From assembly GCF_001311985.1 (NCBI RefSeq), contig NZ_BBCJ01000014.1, positions 58,020-122,019 of the forward strand: a DNA stretch of 64,000 nucleotides, written 5' to 3'. The notes under the pieces are model-generated. The model was not told where the DNA came from and did not search any database. It worked only from the letters and a program-made list of their open reading frames with translations. Numbering within the stretch: the stretch's first letter is position 1; every line of letters starts with the position of its first letter. Positions 30,249 to 39,357 of the stretch are shown piece after piece. The position numbers and the translations under genes were made by a program. The stretch comes from Geotalea toluenoxydans JCM 15764. GTDB taxonomy: Bacteria; Desulfobacterota; Desulfuromonadia; Geobacterales; Geobacteraceae.

Positions 30249-30889
30249 ATGGCAGGCGAACTCGTAAACATGTCGGACCAGTTCAAGGGATTACCCATGG
30301 AGGACCTCATCGGGGGGCCGCTCAATGCGGCTTGCAACGCGCAGGTAAAATTAGCCCAGGCAACTGCCGATTTCATCAAAGTCATCGGCTTTCTTCCTCC
30401 TGCGAACAATAACGATCCATACAGCGGCGGGACGAGAACTGCGCTCTTCAAATTCAAGAGACCGGTGGATAACCCAACTCTCGTTCCGGGAAAACCAGGT
30501 TCGATTCAGGAAGAGGAAGTAGAGATCTGCGTACCGCTTCTGGCCATCGTCAAGGTTCCCAATCTGAGCATCACCACGGTTGACGTTTCCTTCGACATGG
30601 AAGTCAAATCGTCATTTTCAGCCAAGGAATCCACCGATACCAGCGCCTCCCTGGATGCGGAAATGTCAATCGGCTGGGGATGCTTCAAGGCAACGGCAAA
30701 AATCCATGGTTCGGTAGCGACCCACAAGGAAAACACTCGCAGTTCCGATAATTCTGCAAAATATCACGTCCTTGTCCATGCCGAGGACAAGGGCATGCCG
30801 GAAGGACTTTCAAGGGTGCTCGACATCCTACAGACTTCCTGCGCTCCAAGGGCGATAGCGCGGCGAAGGATGTGCCTGCACTGGCCTGA
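30249..30889 (+). CDS. DUF2589 protein, frameshifted at the end
   Basis: Diagnostic blocks are FKGLPMEDLIGGPLNAACNAQVKLAQATADFI near the N-terminus and EVEICVPLLAIVKVPNLSITTVDVSFDMEVK in the middle, with a final KYHVLVHAEDKGMPEGLSRVLDIL. These fit DUF2589. A base is missing near 30828. Restored, the end reads DFLRSKGDSAAKDVPALA. The family is of unknown function, and its members usually come in clusters. This is the first of three in the island. AAAGGAGGA precedes the ATG. Confidence 0.82.
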
Positions 30890-30976
30890 AAAGGCGATGA
30901 TGCACCTTATCTTCTTTGAAAAGAGCGGCCCGGGGCGTCGAAAGGCGCACCCGGCGCCGCAGGATAAAGAGGAGAC

Positions 30977-31273
30977 ATGTTCGATCTTACCGAAGTCAAA
31001 TACGTAAAACGGATAACGGTGGGAACCGACAACCCAGGGCGGATGCGTACCCCGGAAGAGCTTGACGCGGCGACGGCACTGCTCAACAAGTGTCTGACCG
31101 GCACTCCCAAAGGGTGCATCATCGGCACGGAGAAGAGTTTTGCCGTCCTGCAGATGGGTGAGCATCAGGTGGTGCTCCAGTGGATCGTCTACCATGTGGG
31201 CTTTCCCCGAAAGCCATCTGGCTTGATGATTGATCCAGACAGGAGGCCCTATGGACAATCACCGTTTCGATGA
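30977..31273 (+). CDS. Hypothetical protein of the DUF2589 island (about 85-98 aa)
   Basis: GAGGAGAC precedes the ATG. The protein reads VKYVKRITVGTDNPGRMRTPEELDAATALLNKCL, then GCIIGTEKSFAVLQMGEHQVVLQWIVYHVGF. As it stands it overlaps the next gene by 23 bases. A missing base near 31216 would instead end it at 31233 (KPPWLDD). No family is recognised. Position ties it to the DUF2589 genes on either side. Confidence 0.6.
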   Translation: MFDLTEVKYVKRITVGTDNPGRMRTPEELDAATALLNKCLTGTPKGCIIGTEKSFAVLQMGEHQVVLQWIVYHVGFPRKPSGLMIDPDRRPYGQSPFR

Positions 31274-31928
31274 TCTGCTCCGGGCACTGCAAAACACCTT
31301 CGTTTCCGCACAGGACGGGTTGAGGAAAAGGGGCGAGGAGGTCCTTCGCCCGAGGGACATCCCCCAAGACAATGACGTCTTGACCTTTGCCATTCCACGA
31401 ACTCCCGCCGGGGACGGCGTGGACATGCTTTCCCTCCCGGCCGCAGACTTCCGTCCATCCTCCGATCTGCGAATATCCATGCTTTCGCTGGAATTCCAGT
31501 GCCGCTTGACCCAGAGCCTCCTTTCCGGGATAAGTCGGAGGTATTATCTGCAGATCGCAAACGGTAAAAAAGGTCGCTGGTGGAAAAGGACCCAGGTGCG
31601 GATGCAGGTTCTGTTCATGGGCACGGATCATCCTTGCGGGGAGGTCATAGTAGAGGGGAAGCATTTCATGGAGATTCCGTTTTTCGGCGCCGAATCAGGA
31701 GATTCCCCGGAAACCACAGTCAAAAGATCCATATTTTCCCGTTTCATGGACCGTTTGCTGAACCCATGGCGGCCGCACAAATTTATTCTGACCAGTGAAC
31801 AGTCCAAATGTCTGCGGAAGATGCTGAAACAGCGGCAAGAAAAGACATTCGAGGATGAGACGGCGGCACCGGCAAAAACAGCAACTTCAGGAGGAGCCAA
31901 TGAAGAGGCAGACACATACGGCGAGTAA
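31251..31928 (+). CDS. Divergent DUF2589-like protein
   Basis: The start at 31251 follows CAGGAGG. The layout mirrors the other DUF2589 proteins: an N-terminal helix (FDDLLRALQNTFVSAQDGL), then a beta-rich middle with LPAADFRPSSDLRISMLSLEFQCRL. The C-terminal third is basic with a Lys/Arg-rich helix and an acidic tail. The protein is intact at 225 residues. It overlaps the following secreted protein by 29 bases. Confidence 0.62.
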   Translation: MDNHRFDDLLRALQNTFVSAQDGLRKRGEEVLRPRDIPQDNDVLTFAIPRTPAGDGVDMLSLPAADFRPSSDLRISMLSLEFQCRLTQSLLSGISRRYYLQIANGKKGRWWKRTQVRMQVLFMGTDHPCGEVIVEGKHFMEIPFFGAESGDSPETTVKRSIFSRFMDRLLNPWRPHKFILTSEQSKCLRKMLKQRQEKTFEDETAAPAKTATSGGANEEADTYGE

Positions 31929-32364
31929 ACGCATCATCGTGGGTATCGGATTGTTGCTCCTCGGCAGTGCAGGGCCATCGATTGGATTGCAGTGCTACGG
32001 GGCGGAAGGCGCAGGTCCGGATACATGGTTGAACGGCAGGTGGTCAGGCCAGGTGCAGACGCCCGGTGGAAACAAGCCGATCATGATCGAGATCAACCCA
32101 GGAAAGCAGGGGGGGAGGGATAAGGTGGTGAAGTATGCCGACCCCCGTGGCTGTACCATCGAAGTCCAGTACACGGCAGATGTGGGGGATCGAGGGGCAA
32201 GCTACACCGTTACTTCCTCCAACGGCGGGTTCTGCGACAATCTCCTGCAAGGGAGCCTTTCACTGGAAAAGCAAGGGGATTCGAAGCTTTCCTACGGGGT
32301 AAAGTACAAAGATCGCAAATCTGCACAAAGCTCGGAAAATGGCGTGTTGAATCGCTCCAGATAA
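31900..32364 (+). CDS. Exported hypothetical protein
   Basis: The ATG at 31900 follows AGGAGGAG. An N-terminal signal segment (RIIVGIGLLLLGSAGPSIGLQC) is followed by a small beta-rich domain: WLNGRWSGQVQTPGGNKPIMIEI, CTIEVQYTADVGDRGASYTVTSSNGGFCDNLLQGSLSLEKQG. Two cysteines could form a disulfide. No family is recognised. It is inside the DUF2589 run, so it may be an exported partner. Confidence 0.6.
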   Translation: MKRQTHTASKRIIVGIGLLLLGSAGPSIGLQCYGAEGAGPDTWLNGRWSGQVQTPGGNKPIMIEINPGKQGGRDKVVKYADPRGCTIEVQYTADVGDRGASYTVTSSNGGFCDNLLQGSLSLEKQGDSKLSYGVKYKDRKSAQSSENGVLNRSR

Positions 32365-32420
32365 TCAGGCTGAAGGATTTTCTCCGTTGTAGACCCAACC
32401 CTTGAAGGGAGGGAGAACAC

Positions 32421-32936
32421 ATGGCCGGCCACATACCGCTGAACGACCTGATTGAAGCCTTGGCGGGCGCAGTCATAGAGGCCCAGGACAATATCGAGCA
32501 ACACCAGATATCCAACCTCTTGGGATATTTCGACAGCCAGAAGCGACCCAAGAGCCTGGTAGTCCGACTGCCGTCAACCGACCCCAAGGCTGAGGAAGGG
32601 TCTGAGGATTATTACCGTGCCCCGTTGTTGCCGCTCGTTTCCACCAATCTGTTGAAGATCAAGGATGTGGAAATTACCTTTGATGTGGATCTCGGCCACT
32701 TTACGGAAGAGCCTGCCCCTGTGGCTAAGAAGGCCGATGCCGGTGAAGAGGGGCGACAGCAGGAAGCGCCGAAGAAGAGCATTTTCGTCGATACTGCCGG
32801 GGTGGCAAAAAACAAGGGGGGAAGCATCCACGTGGTTTTGCGCGTGGAAGGTTCGGAACCTACGGACGGCGCCGCCAGGCTGATGAATCACCTGACCCAG
32901 ACCCAAGGGGTCTTCAAGACGGTCAAGGTTGACTGA
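32421..32936 (+). CDS. DUF2589 protein
   Basis: This is an intact 171-residue protein. IPLNDLIEALAGAVIEAQDNIEQHQISNLLGYF is followed by YYRAPLLPLVSTNLLKIKDVEITFDVDLGHF, the family core. Then comes a charged linker (PVAKKADAGEEGRQQEAPKKS) and a final strand region (GGSIHVVLRVEGSEPTDGAARLMNHL). This is the clearest of the three family members here. GGGAGGGAG precedes the ATG. Confidence 0.8.
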   Translation: MAGHIPLNDLIEALAGAVIEAQDNIEQHQISNLLGYFDSQKRPKSLVVRLPSTDPKAEEGSEDYYRAPLLPLVSTNLLKIKDVEITFDVDLGHFTEEPAPVAKKADAGEEGRQQEAPKKSIFVDTAGVAKNKGGSIHVVLRVEGSEPTDGAARLMNHLTQTQGVFKTVKVD

Positions 32937-32975
32937 TGTGGCCTTTCAAGGGACACATCGTGACGGGAGGTAGCG

Positions 32976-33937
32976 ATGACATCGTATAGGATCGGATCCA
33001 GCGGAGATGACGTAATGCGCATCCAGAAGGCTTTGCAGGACGCAGGTTTTTACCTGTCGCAACCGGACGGGGTATTCGGTCCCAATACCGAGGCGGCAGT
33101 GAGGAATTTTCAGGCTGCATCGGAGCTCGGGGCCGATGGAATCGTCGGCCCGGCCACCTGGGGAAAACTCTTCCCTTCTCAAAGCCCGGCACCCGCGCCT
33201 TATCGGGAAACCTCGATACGCGCTGCCTGGCGCTCACCGGATCTTTCGAGACCGGACGCCTTTCCCCCGAATGTTTCGCGTGCGTGGCGGGCAATTTCGA
33301 CGGGCAGGGTATGAGTTTCGGTGCCTTGCAGTGGAATTTCGGCCAGGGGACGCTCCAGCCCCTTCTCAAGCAGATGTTTACCAATCACCTGGATGTTGCC
33401 ACTACCATTTTCGGTTCCAGCCTGAGCCAGCTGCACCAGGCATTAAACGGCGGCCGGGATGCAGCCATGTCCTTTGCCGTTTCCATTCAGGATAGCAGCG
33501 GGAAAAACATTAAAGACCCGTGGAAGCAGATGTTCAAATCTTTGGGGCTCACCCCGGAATTCCAGGCAATCGAGGTGCTGAGTGCCGCAGCTTACTACGG
33601 CAGGGCACTGAACCTCTGCAAGAACTATGGATTCTGGACCCGGCGGGGCAGGGCGCTCATGTTCGACATCGGCGTCCAGAACGGCAGCATACCCGACAGC
33701 GTGAAAAGCCTGATTCTTAACGACTTCAGGCAATTGTCCCAGTCCCTTTCCGCGGAAGATACGGAACTGGCCAAGATGCGCATCGTGGCCAATCGCCGTG
33801 CCGAGGCCGCCAGACCGGCATTTGTGGAGGATGTCCGTAGACGCAAACTCTGCATCGCCGAAGGTAAAGGCGTAGTCCACGGCATCACTTATGACCTGGC
33901 CCGGCAGTTCGGTCTTGATTTGGGAAGTGCGGATTGA
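32976..33937 (+). CDS. Peptidoglycan-binding protein with lysozyme-like C-terminal domain, frameshifted
   Basis: Residues ~4-68 are a PG_binding_1 domain (GSSGDDVMRIQKALQDAGFYL, GVFGPNTEAAVRNFQAASELGADGIVGPATWGKL). After a short Pro/Ala linker the frame changes near 33205. The C-terminal domain starts LALTGSFETGRLSPECFACVAGNFDGQGMSFGALQWNFGQG, which resembles glycan-cleaving muramidase or chitosanase-like folds, with Glu in SFETG as a candidate catalytic acid. No signal peptide is visible, so it would need another export route or act after lysis. It is one of two wall-targeting enzymes of the island. Confidence 0.72.
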
Positions 33938-33976
33938 AGTAAGTTTCACGAACACATCCTACCAGAGGAGGTAATT

Positions 33977-34408
33977 ATGAGCTTGTTTTCAGATGGATGG
34001 AATGCATTCGTTACAGATATTAAAGATTTCAATGACGGTATCGAAGCTTGTCAGGCTGAATTGCAGGCAACGCACAACGTGACGAACAACACCACATCTT
34101 TTTATGGTGATACAAAAGGGTTGCATGGCCACGCAGAGATAGATGCCGTGTGGCAGTTCCTAAAATCAATAAACTGGGATGTTCAAGAGTTCCCAAACTA
34201 TCAGCTGACAATAACGTGCAAATCGAAGCCATGCTGCCAATACTGTGCGGCCGTTTTAGGAAATCTCGGAGTTTTCGCTGGAAAAGACACCTATAAGATA
34301 AAAAAGGCAATGGGTGTCAGTTACGCCTTACCTCCTGATGTGCGAAAATTCCTTTGCAAGCTTCTGCACACCACTGAACAAAAAGTCCTTGATGAACTGA
34401 CAGCATAA
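33977..34408 (+). CDS. Small zinc-dependent deaminase-like protein
   Basis: This is an intact 143-residue protein. HGHAEIDAVWQFL gives an HAE zinc/catalytic motif. About 35 residues later, TCKSKPCCQYCAAVL gives PCxxC. Together these are the (H/C)AE...PCxxC signature of the cytidine deaminase-like fold, including toxin deaminases. Its base composition is more AT-rich than its neighbours, suggesting separate origin. RBS GAGGAGG precedes the ATG. It could be a nucleotide or nucleic-acid deaminase effector of the island. A housekeeping deaminase is less likely because the rest of the sequence does not match one. Confidence 0.6.
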   Translation: MSLFSDGWNAFVTDIKDFNDGIEACQAELQATHNVTNNTTSFYGDTKGLHGHAEIDAVWQFLKSINWDVQEFPNYQLTITCKSKPCCQYCAAVLGNLGVFAGKDTYKIKKAMGVSYALPPDVRKFLCKLLHTTEQKVLDELTA

Positions 34409-34519
34409 AGCGAAAAGGGTGGGCCTGTGTTTTTGCTTCATTGCATTAAACCAAAAGCAAGGTGGCCGCGGCGGCCTCGCTTTCCTTGAAGACGAATCGG
34501 TAAAAGTGGAGGTGCATTC

Positions 34520-35517
34520 ATGGAGACTCTGGAATCCAGGGAATCGAATCTCCTTCGTCTGCCGGCCAACCTCAGCCCGTTAATAGGGGCGGTCGTCGTT
34601 ATCGCCATTGCCCGGTCGCTCATTGCGTGTATGGATATTGACGCCATAAAGCTGACCGATCTCTCCATTCCTCCACTGGTCAAGACGACAGCACTGAAGA
34701 CCCGCGAGCTGCCCGCAAGGATAGCCTGGACGACTTCGCTGTTTGTCTACTTCCTGGCGTTCGTTGCTCTTATGTACACCAACATCAGCATCATGCTGCG
34801 CTCAATGGAGACCAGGAGGCCATGGGAAAAGGTACTGGTGCTGCTCTCGGTTTCGGTGCTGTCGTTCCTTTACTACCTGTCTTTCAACTACTCGAAGACG
34901 TCGGGCGCACTGATTATCGGCATGGCGGTGAAATATCTCTACGACAGCCTGCAGGTGTTGATCATCATGGATTATTGTTCCTCGGTTTCCACCACCTTCG
35001 CCTTTGCTGCTGCTAGCCTCGTGCTGTTCGCCCCGCGCGAACTCAAGGAGTCCCAGACCGTGCACTCGACAAGGCAGGGGAAAGACCTGATGCTGCTCCT
35101 TTATGTGGCCTCCATAGCGCTCGTGGCGGGGACGTTAGAAGGCAAAATGTGCACCGATTACATGCTGACGCAGATATTACCCGAGGAGAACTTCGAGAAG
35201 ATGACGCTTTTGATGCCCGGCCTTGAGAAGCAGACCTTCCAGCAACTGAGCCTTATGCACAATCTGCTGAAGGAAGTGTCCGATGCTTCGAGGATCCTTG
35301 GGGGCGCCATTTATACAGCTCTACTGGCGGTGATGTATGTGCCTGCCGGTCTTATCGTCGATGGACGGCTGAAACGGCAGGCTGCGGATGATGGAGGCAG
35401 CAGGCAGATTCCCCCATACCGGCGACCATTCCGCGCCTGATCAATCTGGTCGCCGGACTCGCGCCGTTTGTGCTGGGTACGTCCCTTGATGTGCTGGGAA
35501 GGTTCAATTTCGGGTAA
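34520..35517 (+). CDS. Integral membrane protein of the island, frameshifted at the end
   Basis: About six hydrophobic segments are visible, for example PLIGAVVVIAIARSLIA, TTSLFVYFLAFVALMYT, KVLVLLSVSVLSFLYYL and MLLLYVASIALVAGTLEG. The frame slips near 35415, and the tail then reads ATIPRLINLVAGLAPFVLGTSLDVLG to the stop at 35517. No family is recognised. The role could be anchoring, immunity or transport for the island products. Confidence 0.65.
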
Positions 35518-35556
35518 AGGTCGCAAAGTGGAATGTCAATGGACAAAGGAGGAAGT

Positions 35557-36815
35557 ATGTCACTGAATCGACGATGGAAAATTGGGATTGTGCAGGTTTT
35601 TGCCACAAGTATCGCGCTCGTAGTTTTGCTGGCTTCCGCAGGCGCCGGTTTTGCCGGCACCAAGCCCAACTTCAAAAGAAAGCATCGCCGATAAAGACCG
35701 GCGTCTCCCAACCTGCATTCGACAACGAAATTCACCTCATTTCCCCACCGGCGGTCAATCGCGACCAACAGGGGGGGTATACCTTCATCGTCTTCGGCGA
35801 CACGCGTACCGCCCAGGACGACAGTAAAAAAGAGGACCTGATCTTTCACAAGATCCGCAATTCGACCCACTTCGAGGTTAAAGGCGAGTTGGACCAACTG
35901 GCAAGTTTTGCCGTCTATACCGGCGATCTCATATGGAGGGGAAGCAATAACGGCTACTGGCAGCAGATCAGGGACCAGTTTCCCGCTTCGTTGCGCTCCA
36001 CATCCTCTCCGCGGATCTTTCCGGTCATCGGCAACCATGAATCGTGGCAGCAGGGGGGCGAAGGCGACGCCATGGCCAACTATTTCGGTACCTTTCCAAA
36101 CCTTGCCCAGAACGGCGTGCAGTTCCACAACTATGCGTTCGTCATCGGCAACAGCCTCTTCGTTAACCTGTGCAGCGGCGGGTACGGGAGCGATCCCCAA
36201 AAGTTCGAAGAGGATGATAAGGCTTGGAACTGCGAGAAGGTCGAATCTTTTGACAAGCTGATGCAGTCGCTAGGTACGTTGTATGGGCAACTCACCTACC
36301 GTGGCAGAAAGCTTTCGAACATTTTCGTAACTTACCACAAACCATCCTATTCCACATTCGAACATCCTCCCCTCAACACCGGCAACGATCCGCTGCAAAC
36401 CCTGCTGGGGTTCAAAAAGGAAAACCCCGCATTGAAAATATTCGTCTTCAACGGCCACAACCATGTGACCGAACTATTCAGGCCAACCCCAGGTGTTTTC
36501 GCCCTGGTGGCCGGTGGCGGAGGCGCTCCGCAGAAAGCAGGAATCCCTGTGGATAACCACGGCAAACCCATGCAGGAGCTCTTCTGGCCTGCCGTCGGCA
36601 GCGACCGCTATCGCCGGATCAATTTCTTCCGTGCTTCTGTCGGCCCAAGCGATGAAAGCGTATCCATTGAGGAACGGGTGTTCTGTGCCAACGACGATTT
36701 CGCCGTGCTCGACTACTTCAAGGGGGTGGTCATCGACAAGGACGGTAGCGTTTCCTATAAAGGTTCCCGTAAATATGACTGCGGCTTCGATCAGTATCTA
36801 TATCTTTTCCAATAG
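35557..36815 (+). CDS. Exported metallophosphoesterase, frameshifted
   Basis: The start at 35557 follows AAAGGAGGA and gives a signal peptide (TSIALVVLLASAGAGFAGT). The frame slips near 35680. The body is a calcineurin-like phosphoesterase: FIVFGDTRT (first metal motif), AVYTGDLIWRG, FPVIGNHESW, VTYHKPSYS and FVFNGHNHVTELF. About 418 residues with an exported location point to extracellular or periplasmic phosphatase/phosphodiesterase activity. Substrate is unknown. Confidence 0.83.
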
Positions 36816-36826
36816 GAGGGAAAACC

Positions 36827-37254
36827 ATGGGAAAATTTTCAACATTGTTCTTTCTGGGAATGGCAACACTTCTGACGGCAAATCCATGCTGGGCGCTGTG
36901 GAACATCGATACCCTGGTCAACAAGTGGAAATCACCGGTTTTGGTAGGGGTCCCCTTTGCGATCGGTACGAGCAGCAATGTTGCCGGCAATCTTGAGCCC
37001 AGGGCAACCTGGTATTGAGCATTCCCGGTCAGGGGGATGTCTTTTTCGAGGACAAGGGGCACAATACCCCATGCTCGCGCCCGTATTGGGGCGTTTCCAT
37101 CACCTATAACGACCAGCAGTGGGGCTTCTATTACGACGGTGGCGGTCGGGTCAATGTCGGCATCAATGCCGATGGCAGTGTTTCATTTACCCCATCGTCC
37201 GAAGGAAGTCAGGTAGTGGCCGGCAACGGTCCTCCGGTGTGCCGGGTGCCTTGA
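36827..37254 (+). CDS. Exported hypothetical protein, frameshifted
   Basis: A signal peptide (LFFLGMATLLTANPCWA) begins a protein of about 142 residues. A base is missing near 37008 (PRATLVLSIPGQGDVFFED). After it come NTPCSRPYWGVSITYNDQQWGFYYDGGG and a Cys near the end, so a disulfide-stabilised small domain is likely. It starts 11 bases after the phosphoesterase stop and is probably co-translated. No family is recognised. Confidence 0.6.
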
Positions 37255-37418
37255 ATGTATTTTCGACAGGGGAGGCGGTGTCATGAAAAATGGCTGTTTT
37301 AAAATTATATTGCTCTAACTCTGTCCGGCCGGCTCCCCGGTTATAGGCTTGCCAAAGCCCTCACCATCAATATTTCCGCTCTCTTGGAATCTTTACGAAA
37401 CTTTCCTTCAAAATCTGC

Positions 37419-37460
37419 ACGTCATGCGTGTGTTGCTCCAGGGCAATGCACGCATGACGT
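37419..37460. repeat. Long near-perfect hairpin in the 353-base gap
   Basis: ACGTCATGCGTG and CACGCATGACGT are perfect inverted copies, and TGTTGC/GCAATG extend the stem to about 18 pairs around a six-base loop. No T-run follows, so it is not a typical terminator. The rest of the gap (37255-37607) shows no gene. A CGGGAGGGAC site and GAAGGAGGAG lie before the next gene. Confidence 0.65.
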
Positions 37461-37607
37461 TGTGGTATTCTGGTAAAACTCTGTTATCTTTTTCGACAAT
37501 ATCCGGCAAAACTGCTCTGGCAAGGATTTCAGGGTCGAAGACCGATAGAACGCGGGAGGGACTTTTGAACTGCCAACTGCCCCATTGGGGCACATGAAGG
37601 AGGAGTC

Positions 37608-38401
37608 ATGAAATACCCGGGACGCATAATCAAGGTTGGCGAAAAGGATGCGGGTATCGTCAAGGCATTGAAACTCAGGCTGAATGAGACACTGGGGAGC
37701 GATCCGGCTTTGAGGCTGGACCCGGACGATGCCAATTACGGGCCGAAGATGAAGCAGATGGTCAAGCTGTTCCAGGCTCGCAATGTGGACGCTGCCGGCA
37801 GGCTCTCAAGCAGGACGGTGAGGTGGGATCCTTGACCTGGGCGGCACTCTTCGGTGACGGTACGGTTCCCGTAAGCGATACCGCCGCCGGCAACCTGCTT
37901 GGCCGGGTATTGCAGCTGGCAGCCGGAGAGGAAGCGAAGCCTGTGCGGGAAGTGCCGAGGAACTCCAACCGTGGCCCCCAGGTGGATGCCTATCTGAAGC
38001 GGGCCGGTGTTCCCACAGGGCTTTCATGGTGCTGCGCCTTCGTCTACTGGTGTTTCGATGAGGCGGCACACGCGCTTGGTTGTGACAACCCCATGGTCAA
38101 GACGGCCGGATGTCTCGACCACTGGCAGCGGGCGACTTCTCACGGGGCAACCCGTATCGGGCGTTCCCAGGCAGTGGGAAACCCCGAACTGGTCAAGCCG
38201 GGAATGGTCTTCATCATGGATCATGGTGGCGGCTTGGGACACACCGGTCTGGTGGAGAAGGTCGCCGGGGGCCTGTTAACAACCATCGAAGGGAATACGG
38301 ATGCCAGCAAGACCCGTGAAGGGGGAGGAGTGTACCGGCTGACCAGGAAGATCACGGAGATCAACAAGGGGTTTATCGATTACTCGGGGGTGGGAAAATG
38401 A
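37608..38401 (+). CDS. Peptidoglycan-binding / CHAP amidase-type protein, frameshifted
   Basis: The N-terminus is a PG-binding type domain (GEKDAGIVKALKLRLNETLG, DDANYGPKMKQMVKLFQARN, then VGSLTWAALFGD after the slip near 37815). The C-terminal CHAP/NlpC-like domain has the nucleophile in GLSWCCAFVYWCFDEA and the His in GLGHTGLVEKV. It would cleave wall peptides or the amide bond. With the protein at 32976 the island encodes two wall hydrolases with different catalytic modules. The stop overlaps the next gene (ATGA). Confidence 0.8.
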
Positions 38402-38877
38402 AGCCATACCTTTCATGCCCGCCAATTCCTTCCAGGGGAAGAGGTGCTGCTTTCTTTTCTCTTTGTCTTCTGTTTCTACTGTCATTGATTACCGCAGGAT
38501 GTCCCCTGCATATGGTTGCTCCCTACGATGCCAAAACAGAGGAGCAGATCTTCACCGACGCCCGGCTGGTGGATCAGTTCTATGCAGAGCTGCTGGATAC
38601 TGCCGAAGAAAAGCGTCAGTATGCGGTCTCTGCTCCCAAATACCGGGAAATAGAGTTGGAACTGCGGGCACTTGTGTTGCGGAACAAGGTGCGAAAGTTC
38701 AACGAGGATTCCGTCGAAATCATGCAGAAGATCCTTAAGCAGTGGATCAGGTGTAAAGAGGGACACAAGGAAAAGGGTGCCTATAAAGACGCAGTTGCCG
38801 AACTGGATCGGGATCGGTTCCGCAGGCTGTTCGAGTATGCTGCCGGCGCCGAAGGGGCGAAGGTTCCGGCAGATTGA
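38398..38877 (+). CDS. Lipoprotein
   Basis: This is an intact 159-residue protein. The signal segment FFSLCLLFLLSLITAGC carries a lipobox, and the mature part is a helical, charged domain (EEQIFTDARLVDQFYAELLDTAEEKRQYA, then YREIELELRALVLRNKV). Its coupling to the CHAP gene by four bases suggests an outer-membrane partner or immunity/inhibitor protein. This is inference from position. Confidence 0.65.
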   Translation: MKPYLSCPPIPSRGRGAAFFSLCLLFLLSLITAGCPLHMVAPYDAKTEEQIFTDARLVDQFYAELLDTAEEKRQYAVSAPKYREIELELRALVLRNKVRKFNEDSVEIMQKILKQWIRCKEGHKEKGAYKDAVAELDRDRFRRLFEYAAGAEGAKVPAD

Positions 38878-38891
38878 GGGGAGGGGGTATC

Positions 38892-39205
38892 ATGGGATTT
38901 GAATTGGACAAAGTCTTTGGAGACATGCTGGCGGCGGCCGAGGGTGTTTTCCGGAAAGAATGGCCGAAGGTGAAAGACGCCATGGAGCAGGTGCTGGCCG
39001 ATGAGAGGGAAGCCCTGAAGAATATTTCCGAGGCTACATGAGCGGAGCGCTTACGGACGAAGAGCTGCAGGACCAGCTGGAGGGCGAGCGTGACGCTTTT
39101 GAGGCAGGCGTTGCCATGTGCAAGGTCAAAAGCAAGGTGACGATTCAAAAGGCGGTCAACGCAGCGCTTAAGGTTCTGGAGGAGGCGGTTAAGGCGGTGG
39201 TGTAG
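38892..39205 (+). CDS. Small helical protein, probably frameshifted
   Basis: The first part (FELDKVFGDMLAAAEGVFRKEWPKVKDAMEQVL) ends at a TGA at 39039. A second frame overlapping it by ATGA continues LSGALTDEELQDQLEGERDAFEAG and VKSKVTIQKAVNAALKVLEEAVKAV. It is either one ~104-residue helical protein missing a base at ~39038 or two coupled small genes. The matching helical character and lack of an RBS for the second favour one gene. Confidence 0.55.
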
Positions 39206-39238
39206 AGAGCAAAATTCATTGAGACGGCAATTAAACGT

Positions 39239-39299
39239 CCCCTGTAGGGGCGGGTCTTGCGCCCGACCAATCGGGCACCCGCAAGGGATGCCCCCTACA
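39239..39299. repeat. Short palindromic intergenic repeat
   Basis: TGTAGGGGCGGG at one end and CCCCCTACA at the other are complementary, with CGCCCGA/TCGGGCACCCG inside. Short elements of this type are scattered in many proteobacterial genomes. A fragment of the same kind is seen near 30108. Confidence 0.6.
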
Positions 39300-39357
39300 T
39301 CTGTTTTGTTATGTTTAGTTACCGGAATAATAATGACTTGAGCATTCAGGAGGGTTT

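Noticed and set aside
39038..39205. Separate small gene starting at the overlapping ATG
   Set aside because: It is possible, but it has no RBS of its own and continues the helical pattern of the first part, so one frameshifted gene is preferred.
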